Below, piece after piece: positions 25,963-34,329 of a DNA stretch of 64,000 nucleotides (position 1 is its first letter; each line of letters begins with the position of its first letter). Both the position numbers and the translations under genes were made by a program. The DNA is taken from positions 2,145,001-2,209,000 of the forward strand of contig NZ_AP017367.1 of assembly GCF_001548395.1 (NCBI RefSeq). Direction: 5' to 3'. Under the pieces are notes generated by a model. It was not told where the DNA came from and did not search any database. It saw nothing but the letters and a program-made list of their open reading frames with translations. This stretch comes from Leptolyngbya sp. O-77 (lineage in GTDB: Bacteria > Cyanobacteriota > Cyanobacteriia > Elainellales > Elainellaceae).

Positions 25963-28884
25963 ATGGTTTCTGGGCTTGACTATCTTCGGGCACTGCGAGA
26001 CTGCTGCCAAGACGAAGCCGCCTTTGAGCGGTTAAAGGTGCTGCTCAACCTGGCAGATGGCTCTGCACAGTTACCTCTAGACGCTCATTCTGCGGAACAG
26101 CGCTATCGCGCCATGCTGGATGCCATTCCCGATCTGATGTTTCGGCTCGATCGTCAGGGTTATTATCTAGATTTTGAGGGCAAGCAGGTGCTGACGCTGC
26201 CCCGCGAGGCAATTATTGGCAAGCACGTCACTGAGATTCTACCGCCGGATGTGGCGGAGGTCTGTTTGGCGGCGATCCGGCGGACGCTGGAAACAGGGCA
26301 GCTACAGACCTGCGCTTACCAGCTTTGGGTGGATGGAGCATTACGAGACTATGAGGCGCGGCTAGTGGTAAGTGGAAAAGACGAGGTGCTGTCGGTGGTG
26401 CGGGATGTGACCGAGCGCCAGCGCGTAGAGACAGATTTGCAGACGAGTGAAGATCGGCTCCGCTGCTTTTTTGAAGCGACCTTTGAGGCGGTGATCATTC
26501 ACAACTTTCAGCAGATTTTGGACGTGAACCCGGCAGCGGTGGAACTGCTGGGATACTCGGCAGACGAGCTGATTGGGATGCCCGTGATTGATCTGATCGC
26601 GCCAGAGTCGCGGGAGATGGTGCGCGAAAAGTGGCGATCGCTCACCCATCCCGACGATTCTTACAGCTACGAGGCGACGGGCATCCGCAAAGACGGCAGC
26701 CGCTTCTTTGGTGTGGTGTTTGCCAAAGGGATTGAATATCGCGGTCAGCAGGCGCGGGTCGCCAGCATTCGCAACATCACCGCCCGCAAGCAAGCCGAGC
26801 TGCGCTATCAGGCGATGCTCAACGCGATTCCCGACCTGATGTTTCGGATTAACCTGGACGGGATTTATCTCGACTGCAAAGCCGAGCATGACAGCGACCT
26901 GCTGATTCCCGCCAGCAGCATGGTGGGCAAATCCATCTATGACGTGCTGCCCCACGACGTGGCAGAGCAGCGGATGGAGTTTGTGCGGCGGGCGATCGCC
27001 ACGGGCGCAATCCAGGTCTTTGAATATCAACTGCGGCTCAAGCATCCGTCGAAATATGCGGATGCCCAAAAGGATTGCGACCCCTATCTACGAGACTATG
27101 AAGCGCGGGTCGTGGTCAGCGGCGAAGATGAAGCGCTGGTCATCGTGCGCGACATCAGCGATCGCAAAAAATCCGAAGCAGCGCTGCGCCAGTCCGAAGA
27201 AAAATTCTCCAAAGCCTGGCGCTCTAGCCCCAACCCCATGAGCATCGCCACACTACTGGGTGGACAGATGATCGACTGCAACGACGGCTTTTTGGAGGTG
27301 ATGGGCTATCGTCGCGATGAGGTGATCGGGCGGCAGGTGCATGACCTGAAGCTGTGGGCCCGACCGGGCGATCGCGACAAAATGGTCGCCATGCTCCAGC
27401 GCGATGGCTCGGTACATAACCTCGAACACTACTTCTGCACCCGCAGCGGCGAAGTCCGCGAGGGGCTATTTTCTGCTGAGATTATTGAGATCAACGGCGA
27501 ACAATGCCTGATCGACACCATCGTAGACATTACCGAGCTAAAGCTGGCCCAGGCGCAACTGCTGGCCGCCACCGAGCGCGATCGCCTGCTGGGAGAAATC
27601 GCCCTCCGCATCCGCCAGTCGCTTGATCTGGAGCAAATCCTGAATACCACAGTGGAAGAAGTACGGCGAGTCCTCAAGGCCGATCGCGTCACCATTGGTC
27701 TAGATCTGGAAGATCGGCGCGGACAGATTGTAGCAGAATCGGTTGATTCGCGCTGGCGCTCGATGAAAGGGTTAATCATCGAAGATACAGCGTATCTCGA
27801 AGAAACGCGGCGGGGTTTTACCCAGCACGAGGTCGCAGTGGTGAACGAGGTAGCCACTAGCAACCATCCCCGCGCCACCAGAGCGCTGACGGAGTTTCAG
27901 GTGCAGGCGTGGCTGGCGGTTCCCATCATGCTCGACAACGACTTTTTTGGGCTGCTGGTGGTCGATCAATGCGACGGCCCCCGCCAGTGGCAATCTGAAG
28001 AAATCGAGTTTTTGGCGCAACTGGGCACCCAGGTCAGCATCGCCATTCAGCAGTCCAAGCTCTATGAGCAGGTGCGCGAACTCAACACCGGGTTAGAGCA
28101 AAAGGTGCGCGAACGAACGCTAGAGTTACAACAGAAGAACGAGGAACTGCTGGAGCTGAACGCGCTTAAGGACGAGTTTTTGAACGCCTTTTCTCACGAC
28201 CTGCGAACGCCCGTGATGGGCATCTCGCTGGTGATCAACAACCTGCTGAACCAGCCAGGAGATACGATTCCCCTTAGCCGCGCCATGCTGGAGCGAATGC
28301 TGCAAAGCAATGATTACCAGCTTCAGTTGATTAAGTCGCTGCTGGAGGCGCACTCGGCCGAAACGCGGGGCGTGACGCTGAACTACGAGCTGGTGCAGTT
28401 GAGCCTGCTGGTTCAGGTGATTGCCGAAGACCTGGAGCCGCTGGTCGCCAAAAACCACGCCACGCTGCGAAACGAGGTGCCGCCCGATTTGCCGCTGGTG
28501 AATGCCGACTCGATGCAGATTCGGCGCGTGTTTGAAAACCTGATCACCAACGCGCTGAACCACAATCCCCCTGGCATTTGCATTACGATCAACGCTGCGG
28601 TCGAGGGCGATCTGATCCGCTTTACGATTCAAGACGACGGCGTGGGCATGGCTCCCGAAACGTGCGATCGCCTCTTTACTCGCTATAGCCGGGGGCCAAA
28701 CTCGCGTCATTCCACGGGTGTCGGGCTAGGGCTATACCTGGCGCGGCAAATCATCACCGCCCACGGCGGACAGATTGGCGTGACCAGCACCCCCGGCAAT
28801 GGTGCAACCTTCTGGCTGACGCTGCCGCTGGCCATTCCCCCTGGCGCAAACCCGACACCAGAAGATGAATTAGATGTGAATTAG
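25963..28884 (+). CDS. Multi-PAS/GAF sensor histidine kinase
   Basis: A 973-residue cytoplasmic sensor kinase with no membrane segment. In order: PAS at about 45-150, 160-275, 280-410 and 415-525; PAS 1 and 3 share RYxAMLxAIPDLMFR and end in DYEARVVVSG. A GAF domain spans about 548-700 and a coiled coil 700-740. HisKA follows with H745 (FSHDLRTPVMG), then HATPase_c with N box ENLITNALNHNP and G boxes DDGVGM and GVGLGLYLA. PAS 1/3 similarity suggests internal duplication. GAF lacks an obvious bilin Cys. No response regulator lies beside it. Confidence 0.92.
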   Translation: MVSGLDYLRALRDCCQDEAAFERLKVLLNLADGSAQLPLDAHSAEQRYRAMLDAIPDLMFRLDRQGYYLDFEGKQVLTLPREAIIGKHVTEILPPDVAEVCLAAIRRTLETGQLQTCAYQLWVDGALRDYEARLVVSGKDEVLSVVRDVTERQRVETDLQTSEDRLRCFFEATFEAVIIHNFQQILDVNPAAVELLGYSADELIGMPVIDLIAPESREMVREKWRSLTHPDDSYSYEATGIRKDGSRFFGVVFAKGIEYRGQQARVASIRNITARKQAELRYQAMLNAIPDLMFRINLDGIYLDCKAEHDSDLLIPASSMVGKSIYDVLPHDVAEQRMEFVRRAIATGAIQVFEYQLRLKHPSKYADAQKDCDPYLRDYEARVVVSGEDEALVIVRDISDRKKSEAALRQSEEKFSKAWRSSPNPMSIATLLGGQMIDCNDGFLEVMGYRRDEVIGRQVHDLKLWARPGDRDKMVAMLQRDGSVHNLEHYFCTRSGEVREGLFSAEIIEINGEQCLIDTIVDITELKLAQAQLLAATERDRLLGEIALRIRQSLDLEQILNTTVEEVRRVLKADRVTIGLDLEDRRGQIVAESVDSRWRSMKGLIIEDTAYLEETRRGFTQHEVAVVNEVATSNHPRATRALTEFQVQAWLAVPIMLDNDFFGLLVVDQCDGPRQWQSEEIEFLAQLGTQVSIAIQQSKLYEQVRELNTGLEQKVRERTLELQQKNEELLELNALKDEFLNAFSHDLRTPVMGISLVINNLLNQPGDTIPLSRAMLERMLQSNDYQLQLIKSLLEAHSAETRGVTLNYELVQLSLLVQVIAEDLEPLVAKNHATLRNEVPPDLPLVNADSMQIRRVFENLITNALNHNPPGICITINAAVEGDLIRFTIQDDGVGMAPETCDRLFTRYSRGPNSRHSTGVGLGLYLARQIITAHGGQIGVTSTPGNGATFWLTLPLAIPPGANPTPEDELDVN

Positions 28885-28911
28885 ATGTGAATTAGATGGA
28901 GTTAGCGTGAC

Positions 28912-29670
28912 CTACGCTCGCTCGGTCATGCGCGTGGTGCGGAAGGTGACATTCACGCCTTCATTGGATTGCTCCAGCACCAGCAGCGGCGTGGGTTTTG
29001 CTTTTTGATCCCAGTGAATCGAGGCAATGCGCCCTTGAATCGTCGGCTGCCAGTTGTCATCAGCGTGCTGGCTCATGTAGGTTTGCAGGCAGTCGATAAT
29101 CTGGTTAATCGTGACGGAGGTGGGCTGGGTGGGCAGCTTCGCCAGCTTGATCTGGATGCGAAACAGCACGCCTTTCTTGCCACCGGGAATGTCCGTCAGG
29201 TCGTACTGGACATCGAAGATTTCATCAACCTGGCGGGGGGTGCTGGCAATGCCCAACGTTCCTTGCTCTGCTTGAGGCGGGCGCAGGGCAACGGTAATTT
29301 TTTCCTTGATCTTGATCTTGATCTGGTTGACGATGGCGAAATGGAATTGTTCCTCTTCCATTCGCAGCCGCAGATAGTCGAGGTTGAACTCGCGGGAATG
29401 CACCAGATCGGGATTTTTCTCCATCTTGCTGATAGTGTTGAGCGCCAGCTTCAGCTTTTTCTGAAGTTCCCGATTCTTGTATTCCTCAAAGCGCTTTTCT
29501 TTGGTGATTTTATCGTAAGCGAACTTGCTGTAGGCTCCCAGCCCCACTAGCAGTAGCAGCAGACCGCCGGACGTGTACATCCAAAACTGTCCGGGCTGAG
29601 ACGGCTGCGCGTTAGCTTGGGCAAGCGTCGGCTGAATGACGATAGACTGGGATGAAACGTGGGCTGACAT
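28912..29670 (-). CDS. Membrane-anchored conserved protein with coiled coil
   Basis: A 252-residue protein with an N-terminal membrane segment (about 30-48, YTSGGLLLLLVGLGAYSKFAY) followed by a charged helix (KEKRFEEYKNRELQKKLKLAL) and a beta-rich C-terminal domain from about residue 105. It looks like a conserved cyanobacterial protein of unknown function. It is convergent with the sensor kinase gene; the stop codons are 28 bases apart. Confidence 0.72.
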   Translation of the reverse strand: MSAHVSSQSIVIQPTLAQANAQPSQPGQFWMYTSGGLLLLLVGLGAYSKFAYDKITKEKRFEEYKNRELQKKLKLALNTISKMEKNPDLVHSREFNLDYLRLRMEEEQFHFAIVNQIKIKIKEKITVALRPPQAEQGTLGIASTPRQVDEIFDVQYDLTDIPGGKKGVLFRIQIKLAKLPTQPTSVTINQIIDCLQTYMSQHADDNWQPTIQGRIASIHWDQKAKPTPLLVLEQSNEGVNVTFRTTRMTERA

Positions 29671-29780
29671 GGCAGGGCTAAATACAGGGCGTAAGGGATA
29701 TGCATCGTGTCCTATTGGTTAGAATGCCCCCCGGCTGTGGCAATCGCGCTATCAAGCATCTCTCTTTAAGCTTCTACATC

Positions 29781-29855
29781 TTCCAGCTTTAGATATTCCC
29801 ACTTTGGATATTCCCACTTTGGATATTCCAGCTTAAGAAATTCCCGCTTTAGATA
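29781..29855. repeat. Five 15-bp tandem repeats
   Basis: Units TTCCAGCTTTAGATA, TTCCCACTTTGGATA (twice), TTCCAGCTTAAGAAA and TTCCCGCTTTAGATA, head to tail. They lie in the 340-base spacer upstream of the DNA methyltransferase gene, which holds no other feature. Confidence 0.8.
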
Positions 29856-30010
29856 TATTGAAAGCGTCTACGAGCTTAGAGTGCCCAGCTTTGGGCGAGA
29901 ACCTGACAGCAGGCGATCGCCAGATGGAGTTGACGGATCGACCTCAAGCTATCTCAGGGACGACTCTCAGAGATTAATCTCAGTATGGATTAAACAGAAC
30001 CCGGTTCGCA

Positions 30011-30931
30011 ATGCCACATCGCCATCCCCCTGCGCCAGCCGCCATTTCATCCCCGCTCCAGGCATTTAATTTGCAATATACCCACGCCCACGGGCGGCTG
30101 TATCAGGGTGACTCAGCAGCCTGGCTAGCATCGCTGGCCGCAGAAAGTGTAGATCTGGTGTTTGCCGATCCGCCCTATAACTTGAAAAAAGCAGCGTGGG
30201 ATAACTTTGCCAGCCAGGAAGCCTATATCGCCTGGTCGCTGGGATGGATCTCGCAGGCGGCGCGAGTGCTAAAGCCCACTGGCTCGCTCTATATCTGCGG
30301 CTTTTCGGAAATTTTGGCAGATTTGAAACACCCAGCCTCGCGCTATTTTGCGGGCTGTCGCTGGCTGGTGTGGCACTACAAAAACAAGGCAAACCTGGGG
30401 CAAGACTGGGGGCGATCGCACGAAAGCATTATCCACTTTCGCAAGAGCAACCGCTTTCGGCTCAACCTGGACGACGTTCGCATTCCCTACGGCGCACACA
30501 CGCTCAAATATCCCGCCCATCCCCAAGCCGACAGCAGCGCCTATGGCCGCAAGGTGGATAAGGCAGGCAAGTCCCGCGCCTGGTTGCCCCACCCCAGCGG
30601 CGCAAAGCCCAAAGACGTAATCGAACTGCCCACCACCTGCAACGGCATGGGCGAAACCACGCCTCACCCGACCCAAAAACCCGAGGAGCTGTTGCGGAAG
30701 CTGGTGCTGGCAGCATCGAATGCGGGCGATGTCGTCCTCGACCCGTTCTCAGGCTCCGGCACAACGCTGGTGGCAGCGGAGCAACTCAACCGCCGCTGGC
30801 TCGGCTGCGACCTGAATGCAGAGTATAACCAGTGGGCCATTCGCCGCCTCGAAGCAGTGGACTGTCGATCGCCCCAGATGTGGATTGAGCGCGATCGCAA
30901 AACTGCCGAACGCCGCGCCTCTATCCGCTAG
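30011..30931 (+). CDS. Orphan DNA methyltransferase (class beta, N6-adenine or N4-cytosine)
   Basis: A 306-residue methyltransferase. The catalytic motif VFADPPYNLKK (near residue 55) comes first and the SAM-binding motif VVLDPFSGSGTTL (near residue 245) second, which is the class beta order. TPHPTQKPEELLRKL precedes motif I. DPPY favours N6-adenine. No restriction enzyme lies beside it. Orphan methylases of cyanobacteria often modify sites related to HIP1, so GATC or a similar target is possible but unproven. Confidence 0.85.
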   Translation: MPHRHPPAPAAISSPLQAFNLQYTHAHGRLYQGDSAAWLASLAAESVDLVFADPPYNLKKAAWDNFASQEAYIAWSLGWISQAARVLKPTGSLYICGFSEILADLKHPASRYFAGCRWLVWHYKNKANLGQDWGRSHESIIHFRKSNRFRLNLDDVRIPYGAHTLKYPAHPQADSSAYGRKVDKAGKSRAWLPHPSGAKPKDVIELPTTCNGMGETTPHPTQKPEELLRKLVLAASNAGDVVLDPFSGSGTTLVAAEQLNRRWLGCDLNAEYNQWAIRRLEAVDCRSPQMWIERDRKTAERRASIR

Positions 30932-31029
30932 CGCCCACTCCACAAAATCACGTATCGGGCTTTTAGCGTATAACTTCTAGCCTATCCAAGGCGATTTGGC
31001 GCTGCACGGCCGCCGCCAAGTCCTTCATA

Positions 31030-31221
31030 CTCCGTAGCAAAACTTTGCTTGCGCCGCCCAATCATCTCTACTACAATCGTCCATCAAGCTGTGATTTTCC
31101 AACTTTCGCAGCTTAACTTCACTCCCCCGAAATTTTGGTCGTTTAGTCACTTACGGCGCTGGCAGGTGTTCCCGCACCCACCAACGCCTGACCCCTCGAC
31201 AGTACCGGCTGTCTCAGGGCT
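31030..31221. repeat. Diverged ~200-bp dispersed repeat, copy 2
   Basis: Counterpart of 20935-21133 in the same orientation. Shared blocks include CTCCGTAGCAAAA, GCTTGCGCCG, TCAAGCTGT and CACCAACGCCTGACCC. It lies in the gene-free 30932-31280 stretch. Confidence 0.6.
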
Positions 31222-31280
31222 GCGTCCATTGTAGGCCGCCCTGTCATCAGCGCTTCACGTCCTTGGGCGGCCAACATTTC

Positions 31281-31318
31281 GGGGTTTCCTACCCCACTCG
31301 TTTCCTGGAGGAAACCCC
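31281..31318 (+). promoter_or_regulatory. Hairpin overlapping the ribosome-binding site of the next gene
   Basis: GGGGTTTCCT (31281-31290) pairs perfectly with AGGAAACCCC (31309-31318). The ribosome-binding site GGAGG (31307-31311) is partly within the right arm, and the ATG follows at 31321. Folding would hide the start, so this may be a translational switch. Confidence 0.6.
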
Positions 31319-31320
31319 AA

Positions 31321-31593
31321 ATGCTCACAATCCAATACACCTGGTCGTCCCCAGCTTCGGAGGCGACCCAGTTCTCGCTGCCCCCGCTCACCTGTGAGTT
31401 GCCGCGTCGCCGCCGCCTGCGCCTCTATCTCGTCGGCTCCCCCGCCGACACGCAGCAGGAGGTCGATCGCCTGCACCTGCTCCGCTATGCCGAACGCTTT
31501 GAGTGGAGCCGATCCGTCCCCATTGCAGAAAATGGCATCCTCATCCAGCCCGACGCAGGCGACGTGCTGCGCTATTTGCAGCGCAACAGGTAA
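31321..31593 (+). CDS. Small conserved protein of unknown function
   Basis: A 90-residue protein: LTCELPRRRRLRLYLVG, EVDRLHLLRYAERFEWS and ILIQPDAGDVLRYLQR. The even composition, strong ribosome-binding site (GGAGG, 9 bases upstream) and ordered segments argue that it is real. I recall similar small cyanobacterial proteins without a function. It is the last chromosomal gene before the integron remnant. Confidence 0.65.
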   Translation: MLTIQYTWSSPASEATQFSLPPLTCELPRRRRLRLYLVGSPADTQQEVDRLHLLRYAERFEWSRSVPIAENGILIQPDAGDVLRYLQRNR

Positions 31594-31605
31594 GATAAGC
31601 TAGCC

Positions 31606-31673
31606 GATTTTGGGTTTTGGACTTTGGTGAGAAATCGCTGAAATCCAAAATCCAAAATCTACAGCCCAAAATC
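31606..31673. repeat. Inverted GATTTTGG-type repeat
   Basis: GATTTTGGGTTTTGGACTTTGG on the left is complementary in pattern to CCAAAATCCAAAATC...CCCAAAATC on the right. It could act as a bidirectional terminator between the small gene and the integrase remnant. It belongs to the same family as 18093-18310. Confidence 0.55.
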
Positions 31674-31696
31674 TTTTTCTAGCTCATCCATCCAGT

Positions 31697-31882
31697 TCAT
31701 CCATCCAGCGGACTCCGCACCCCTCGCCCGCCCCGATTTAGCACATGGGTATAAATCATCGTCGTCTTCACATCCTTATGCCCCAATAGCTCCTGCACCG
31801 TGCGGTAGGAGTAGTGTTTGAATCGCAGCGTATCCCGCACCTGATCCAGTAGCTTTTTAGGACGTGCTTCCACAAAACCCAA
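31697..31882 (-). pseudogene. Integron integrase remnant, internal deletion
   Basis: A 61-residue open frame (TTG at 31882). The start, RPKKLLDQVRDTLRFKHYSYRT, is the N-terminal SAM-like domain of integron integrases. It is joined in frame to VQELLGHKDVKTTMIYTHVL and GGRGVRSPLD, the C-terminal end of the same family. Roughly 260 residues between them are missing, including the Arg-His-Arg catalytic residues; only the nucleophilic Tyr (IYTHVL) is left. The join lies at RT, a dipeptide expected at both edges (HYSxRT and xIRTVQ), suggesting microhomology deletion. Orientation away from the cassettes is standard for intI. Confidence 0.85.
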
Positions 31883-31956
31883 TCTTCTTCAGTAGAACGT
31901 CTGTATAGAAAGCTACCACGATACATTTGTTCTTTTTATATGAAGCTTTACTGAAG

Positions 31957-32146
31957 CTGTCTGCCTAATTCCCAGAATCAGGGGTATTATACAGATTATC
32001 GTCTGCCTATCTACCCAATTTGGGATCTTAGACAGATCTGAATCAGCCTAACTCCCCAATTTGGGATCTTAGACAGACAGATTTCAGCCTAATTGCCCTC
32101 TGCGGGGTAGATAGGCAGACGGGATCAGTCTAATTACTAGTTAGCC
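31957..32146 (+). other. attI-like region with core site GTTAGCC
   Basis: A 17-bp perfect inverted repeat, CGTCTGCCTATCTACCC (32000-32016) and its complement (32105-32121), encloses two direct copies of a unit with CCCAATTTGGGATCTTAGAC and CAGCCTAA. A related TGTCTGCCTAATTCCC lies at about 31958. GTTAGCC at 32140-32146 is the junction with cassette 1, whose own R box at 34330 is GGCTAAC. No gene is present in 31883-32257. Confidence 0.7.
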
Positions 32147-32257
32147 TGCTACACCTTGAAGAAATGTAGCCATAAGGTTGTATGTGCGAAAAAGGCTCAT
32201 TCTGGGCAGCCTATAAGATATGCGGATTATAATTCCAGTTAAGTAAGGTCAAGAATC

Positions 32258-32842
32258 ATGCTAGTGCGTCTGCAAGAAGGTTATCTCAAAACCAAGTTTG
32301 GCACTTTCTTAGAAGTTCTCTACTACGATGGGCAAAAGGAATCGGTTGCCTTAGTAATGGGTGACATAAGCAATTCGGAAAACGTTTTATGCCGTATCCA
32401 TTCGTCATGCTTATCTGCTCATGTCTTCAATAGTATAGAGTGCGACTGTAGAGAGCAGATGGAAATGGCTCAATTTCTTATTGAGCAAGAAGGCAGAGGA
32501 ATCATTATTTGGTTGGAACAAGAGGGAAGAAATAATGGTCATCTAGCACTTCTTAGTACTTCAAAATTGCGTGCGAACGGAATGTCATCTACTGAAGCAT
32601 ACCTTAGTCTTGGATTTAAAGAAGATGCAAGAGACTATAGATGTGCAGTAGAGATACTGCAAGACTTGAAAGTTGCTTCAGTCACTCTACTCACCAATAG
32701 TCCTCAAAAAATTGATAGCTTAAGGAATAGTGGTATTAATGTTGCTGGCAGTAAACGTATAGCAATTGATGCAAGCAATAATGAAGAATTAGAAAAAACT
32801 TACAAGGATAAGATCATGAGAGGTCATCTCATAGATTTGTAA
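32258..32842 (+). CDS. GTP cyclohydrolase II-like (RibA-like) protein, divergent
   Basis: A 194-residue RibA-fold protein and the first gene of cassette 1. The zinc Cys triad is intact (RIHSSC, then CDC), and EQEGRN and GFKEDARDY match the RibA core. Aligned by eye with E. coli RibA, Arg49 and Arg128 are kept, but catalytic Tyr105 falls on Ser. It may open a purine ring with altered chemistry or act on another nucleotide. Codon use is AT-rich, unlike chromosomal genes. The two following genes also have nucleotide-binding folds, so a nucleotide-based conflict or modification pathway is more likely than riboflavin synthesis. Confidence 0.85.
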   Translation: MLVRLQEGYLKTKFGTFLEVLYYDGQKESVALVMGDISNSENVLCRIHSSCLSAHVFNSIECDCREQMEMAQFLIEQEGRGIIIWLEQEGRNNGHLALLSTSKLRANGMSSTEAYLSLGFKEDARDYRCAVEILQDLKVASVTLLTNSPQKIDSLRNSGINVAGSKRIAIDASNNEELEKTYKDKIMRGHLIDL

Positions 32843-32891
32843 GTACATAATTTTGAGCCATTAGAATGATCAGATATTGCCTTAGAGAATT

Positions 32892-33443
32892 ATGCTTGCT
32901 ATTATTTTCGGAGTTTCAGGTGTTGGCAAATCATCGTTAATACAGAATTTAAGAAACGAGTTTGGCTGGTCATCTATACCTACATATATGACACGTTCCT
33001 TAAGGCCAGGGGAAACCGAAAAAATATCAGTTAGTGAAGCAGACTTCGCTAAAATGGAAAATGAAAACCGTTTTGTTTGTGTAAATCAAATCTTTGGCAA
33101 CAAATACGGCACTCCTCGTAAGGAGATTGAAATCGCTATCCACGATAAAGAATCCTATTGGGTGTTGGATTTTCCTATTTTAAAAATCGATTTACTAAGT
33201 GCTTATAAGTATGTAGGTTTCGTAGTTTTACCTCAAGATGAAGATCAGTTAGTAAACCAAGTAAAGAGATCTGATCGAGCTGAGAGATTGCAATTCATCT
33301 TGCAGGATTACAAGGAAAATTATGCTAAATACCACAATCAAAGACAAGAAGATGCTTCGCTAATTGCAGTCATAAACGCACCCGGTAGGTTATATGAAAC
33401 ATCTCAACTGATTTATTCTCTGGCAAGCAACCTAAGCCTATGA
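32892..33443 (+). CDS. Guanylate kinase-like P-loop protein
   Basis: A 183-residue protein with P-loop GVSGVGKSS (residues 7-15), YMTRSLRPGE and KYGTPRKE, equivalent to the GMP-binding TTRxPRPGE and YGT elements of guanylate kinase. The middle region is divergent (WVLDFPILKID in place of the usual VDVQG). It probably binds or phosphorylates a guanine-like nucleotide, perhaps the product or substrate of the RibA-like neighbour. Its stop overlaps the next start as ATGA, implying coupled translation. AT-rich. Confidence 0.82.
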   Translation: MLAIIFGVSGVGKSSLIQNLRNEFGWSSIPTYMTRSLRPGETEKISVSEADFAKMENENRFVCVNQIFGNKYGTPRKEIEIAIHDKESYWVLDFPILKIDLLSAYKYVGFVVLPQDEDQLVNQVKRSDRAERLQFILQDYKENYAKYHNQRQEDASLIAVINAPGRLYETSQLIYSLASNLSL

Positions 33444-34300
33444 GTATTTTAAGTGATCAAGATATAAAGTATCTCTTAAACAAAGAAATTGTCATATATC
33501 CGTATGGAGAAGATTGCATTTCTCCCTTGGGTTATGATTTAAGAATTGGTTATGCAATAAGTCTTACTGAACATAAAAGCACTATAGATCCTGATGGTGG
33601 AAAAATTTCAATTCCTGCAAAAACATCGGTTTTTATCATTACAAAAGAGCACGTTTATTTGTCAAGAAGAATTGCTGGAACGCTACACGCTAGAGGTTCA
33701 CTTGCCGCTAGAGGACTTTATATTAATTCCACAACTGTCGATCCAAATTGGGGCGGACAAATGACGTTCCTGATCCATAATATTAGTGAAAAGCCAGTAG
33801 AGTTGGATGTGGAGTCTAGATTCGTTACCTTGATATTTCATCGAGTGAATACTCCAACATTCAATGCTCCTTCCGGTAATCCTATATCTGTCGCAAGACA
33901 ATATGGTGAAATTTATGGAGATTATTTTGCTAATAGTCTTCTATCATATTTATCTGACAATAATAATCTTTCTCTAAAAAAGGTTTTCGAGGACTCAGTT
34001 CAAGAGGCAAGAAAGCCAACTCTATCTGATCTTCTTACAGGAAGAGTTATATTTCTGATTACCTCATTCCAAGAATTCGCACGAAGTAGGCTTTCTAATC
34101 TTGTCACTAGAATACTTTTAGTTATTCCGATTGGGCTAATCATAATGGGTTTGACAGCCCAATGGTATTGGAATTGGTTGCAAGTACAACTGAACTTAAA
34201 TGCTCCCTATGGATTAAATATTTTTATGTGGCAGGTTACTACTGTTGGGGTAGGAGTTTCTTTACTTGTATCTTTGCTTAATTCGATGAAGCCTAAGTGA
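33440..34300 (+). CDS. Dcd/dUTPase-fold protein with two C-terminal membrane helices
   Basis: A 286-residue protein. Residues about 1-155 match the dCTP deaminase/dUTPase fold: SPLGYDLRIG, HARGSLAARGL, TTVDPNWGGQMTFLIHN. The Glu used by Dcd for deamination (VLExxN region) is Leu here, so deamination is unlikely; nucleotide binding or hydrolysis remains possible. Two hydrophobic helices follow (about 218-242 and 262-282). A nucleotide-binding domain tied to a two-helix membrane part resembles effectors of bacterial conflict systems. It is last in cassette 1, 29 bases before attC1. Confidence 0.78.
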   Translation: MSILSDQDIKYLLNKEIVIYPYGEDCISPLGYDLRIGYAISLTEHKSTIDPDGGKISIPAKTSVFIITKEHVYLSRRIAGTLHARGSLAARGLYINSTTVDPNWGGQMTFLIHNISEKPVELDVESRFVTLIFHRVNTPTFNAPSGNPISVARQYGEIYGDYFANSLLSYLSDNNNLSLKKVFEDSVQEARKPTLSDLLTGRVIFLITSFQEFARSRLSNLVTRILLVIPIGLIIMGLTAQWYWNWLQVQLNLNAPYGLNIFMWQVTTVGVGVSLLVSLLNSMKPK

Positions 34301-34329
34301 TGAGAAGTTTTGTAATAGTTATTCACGCA

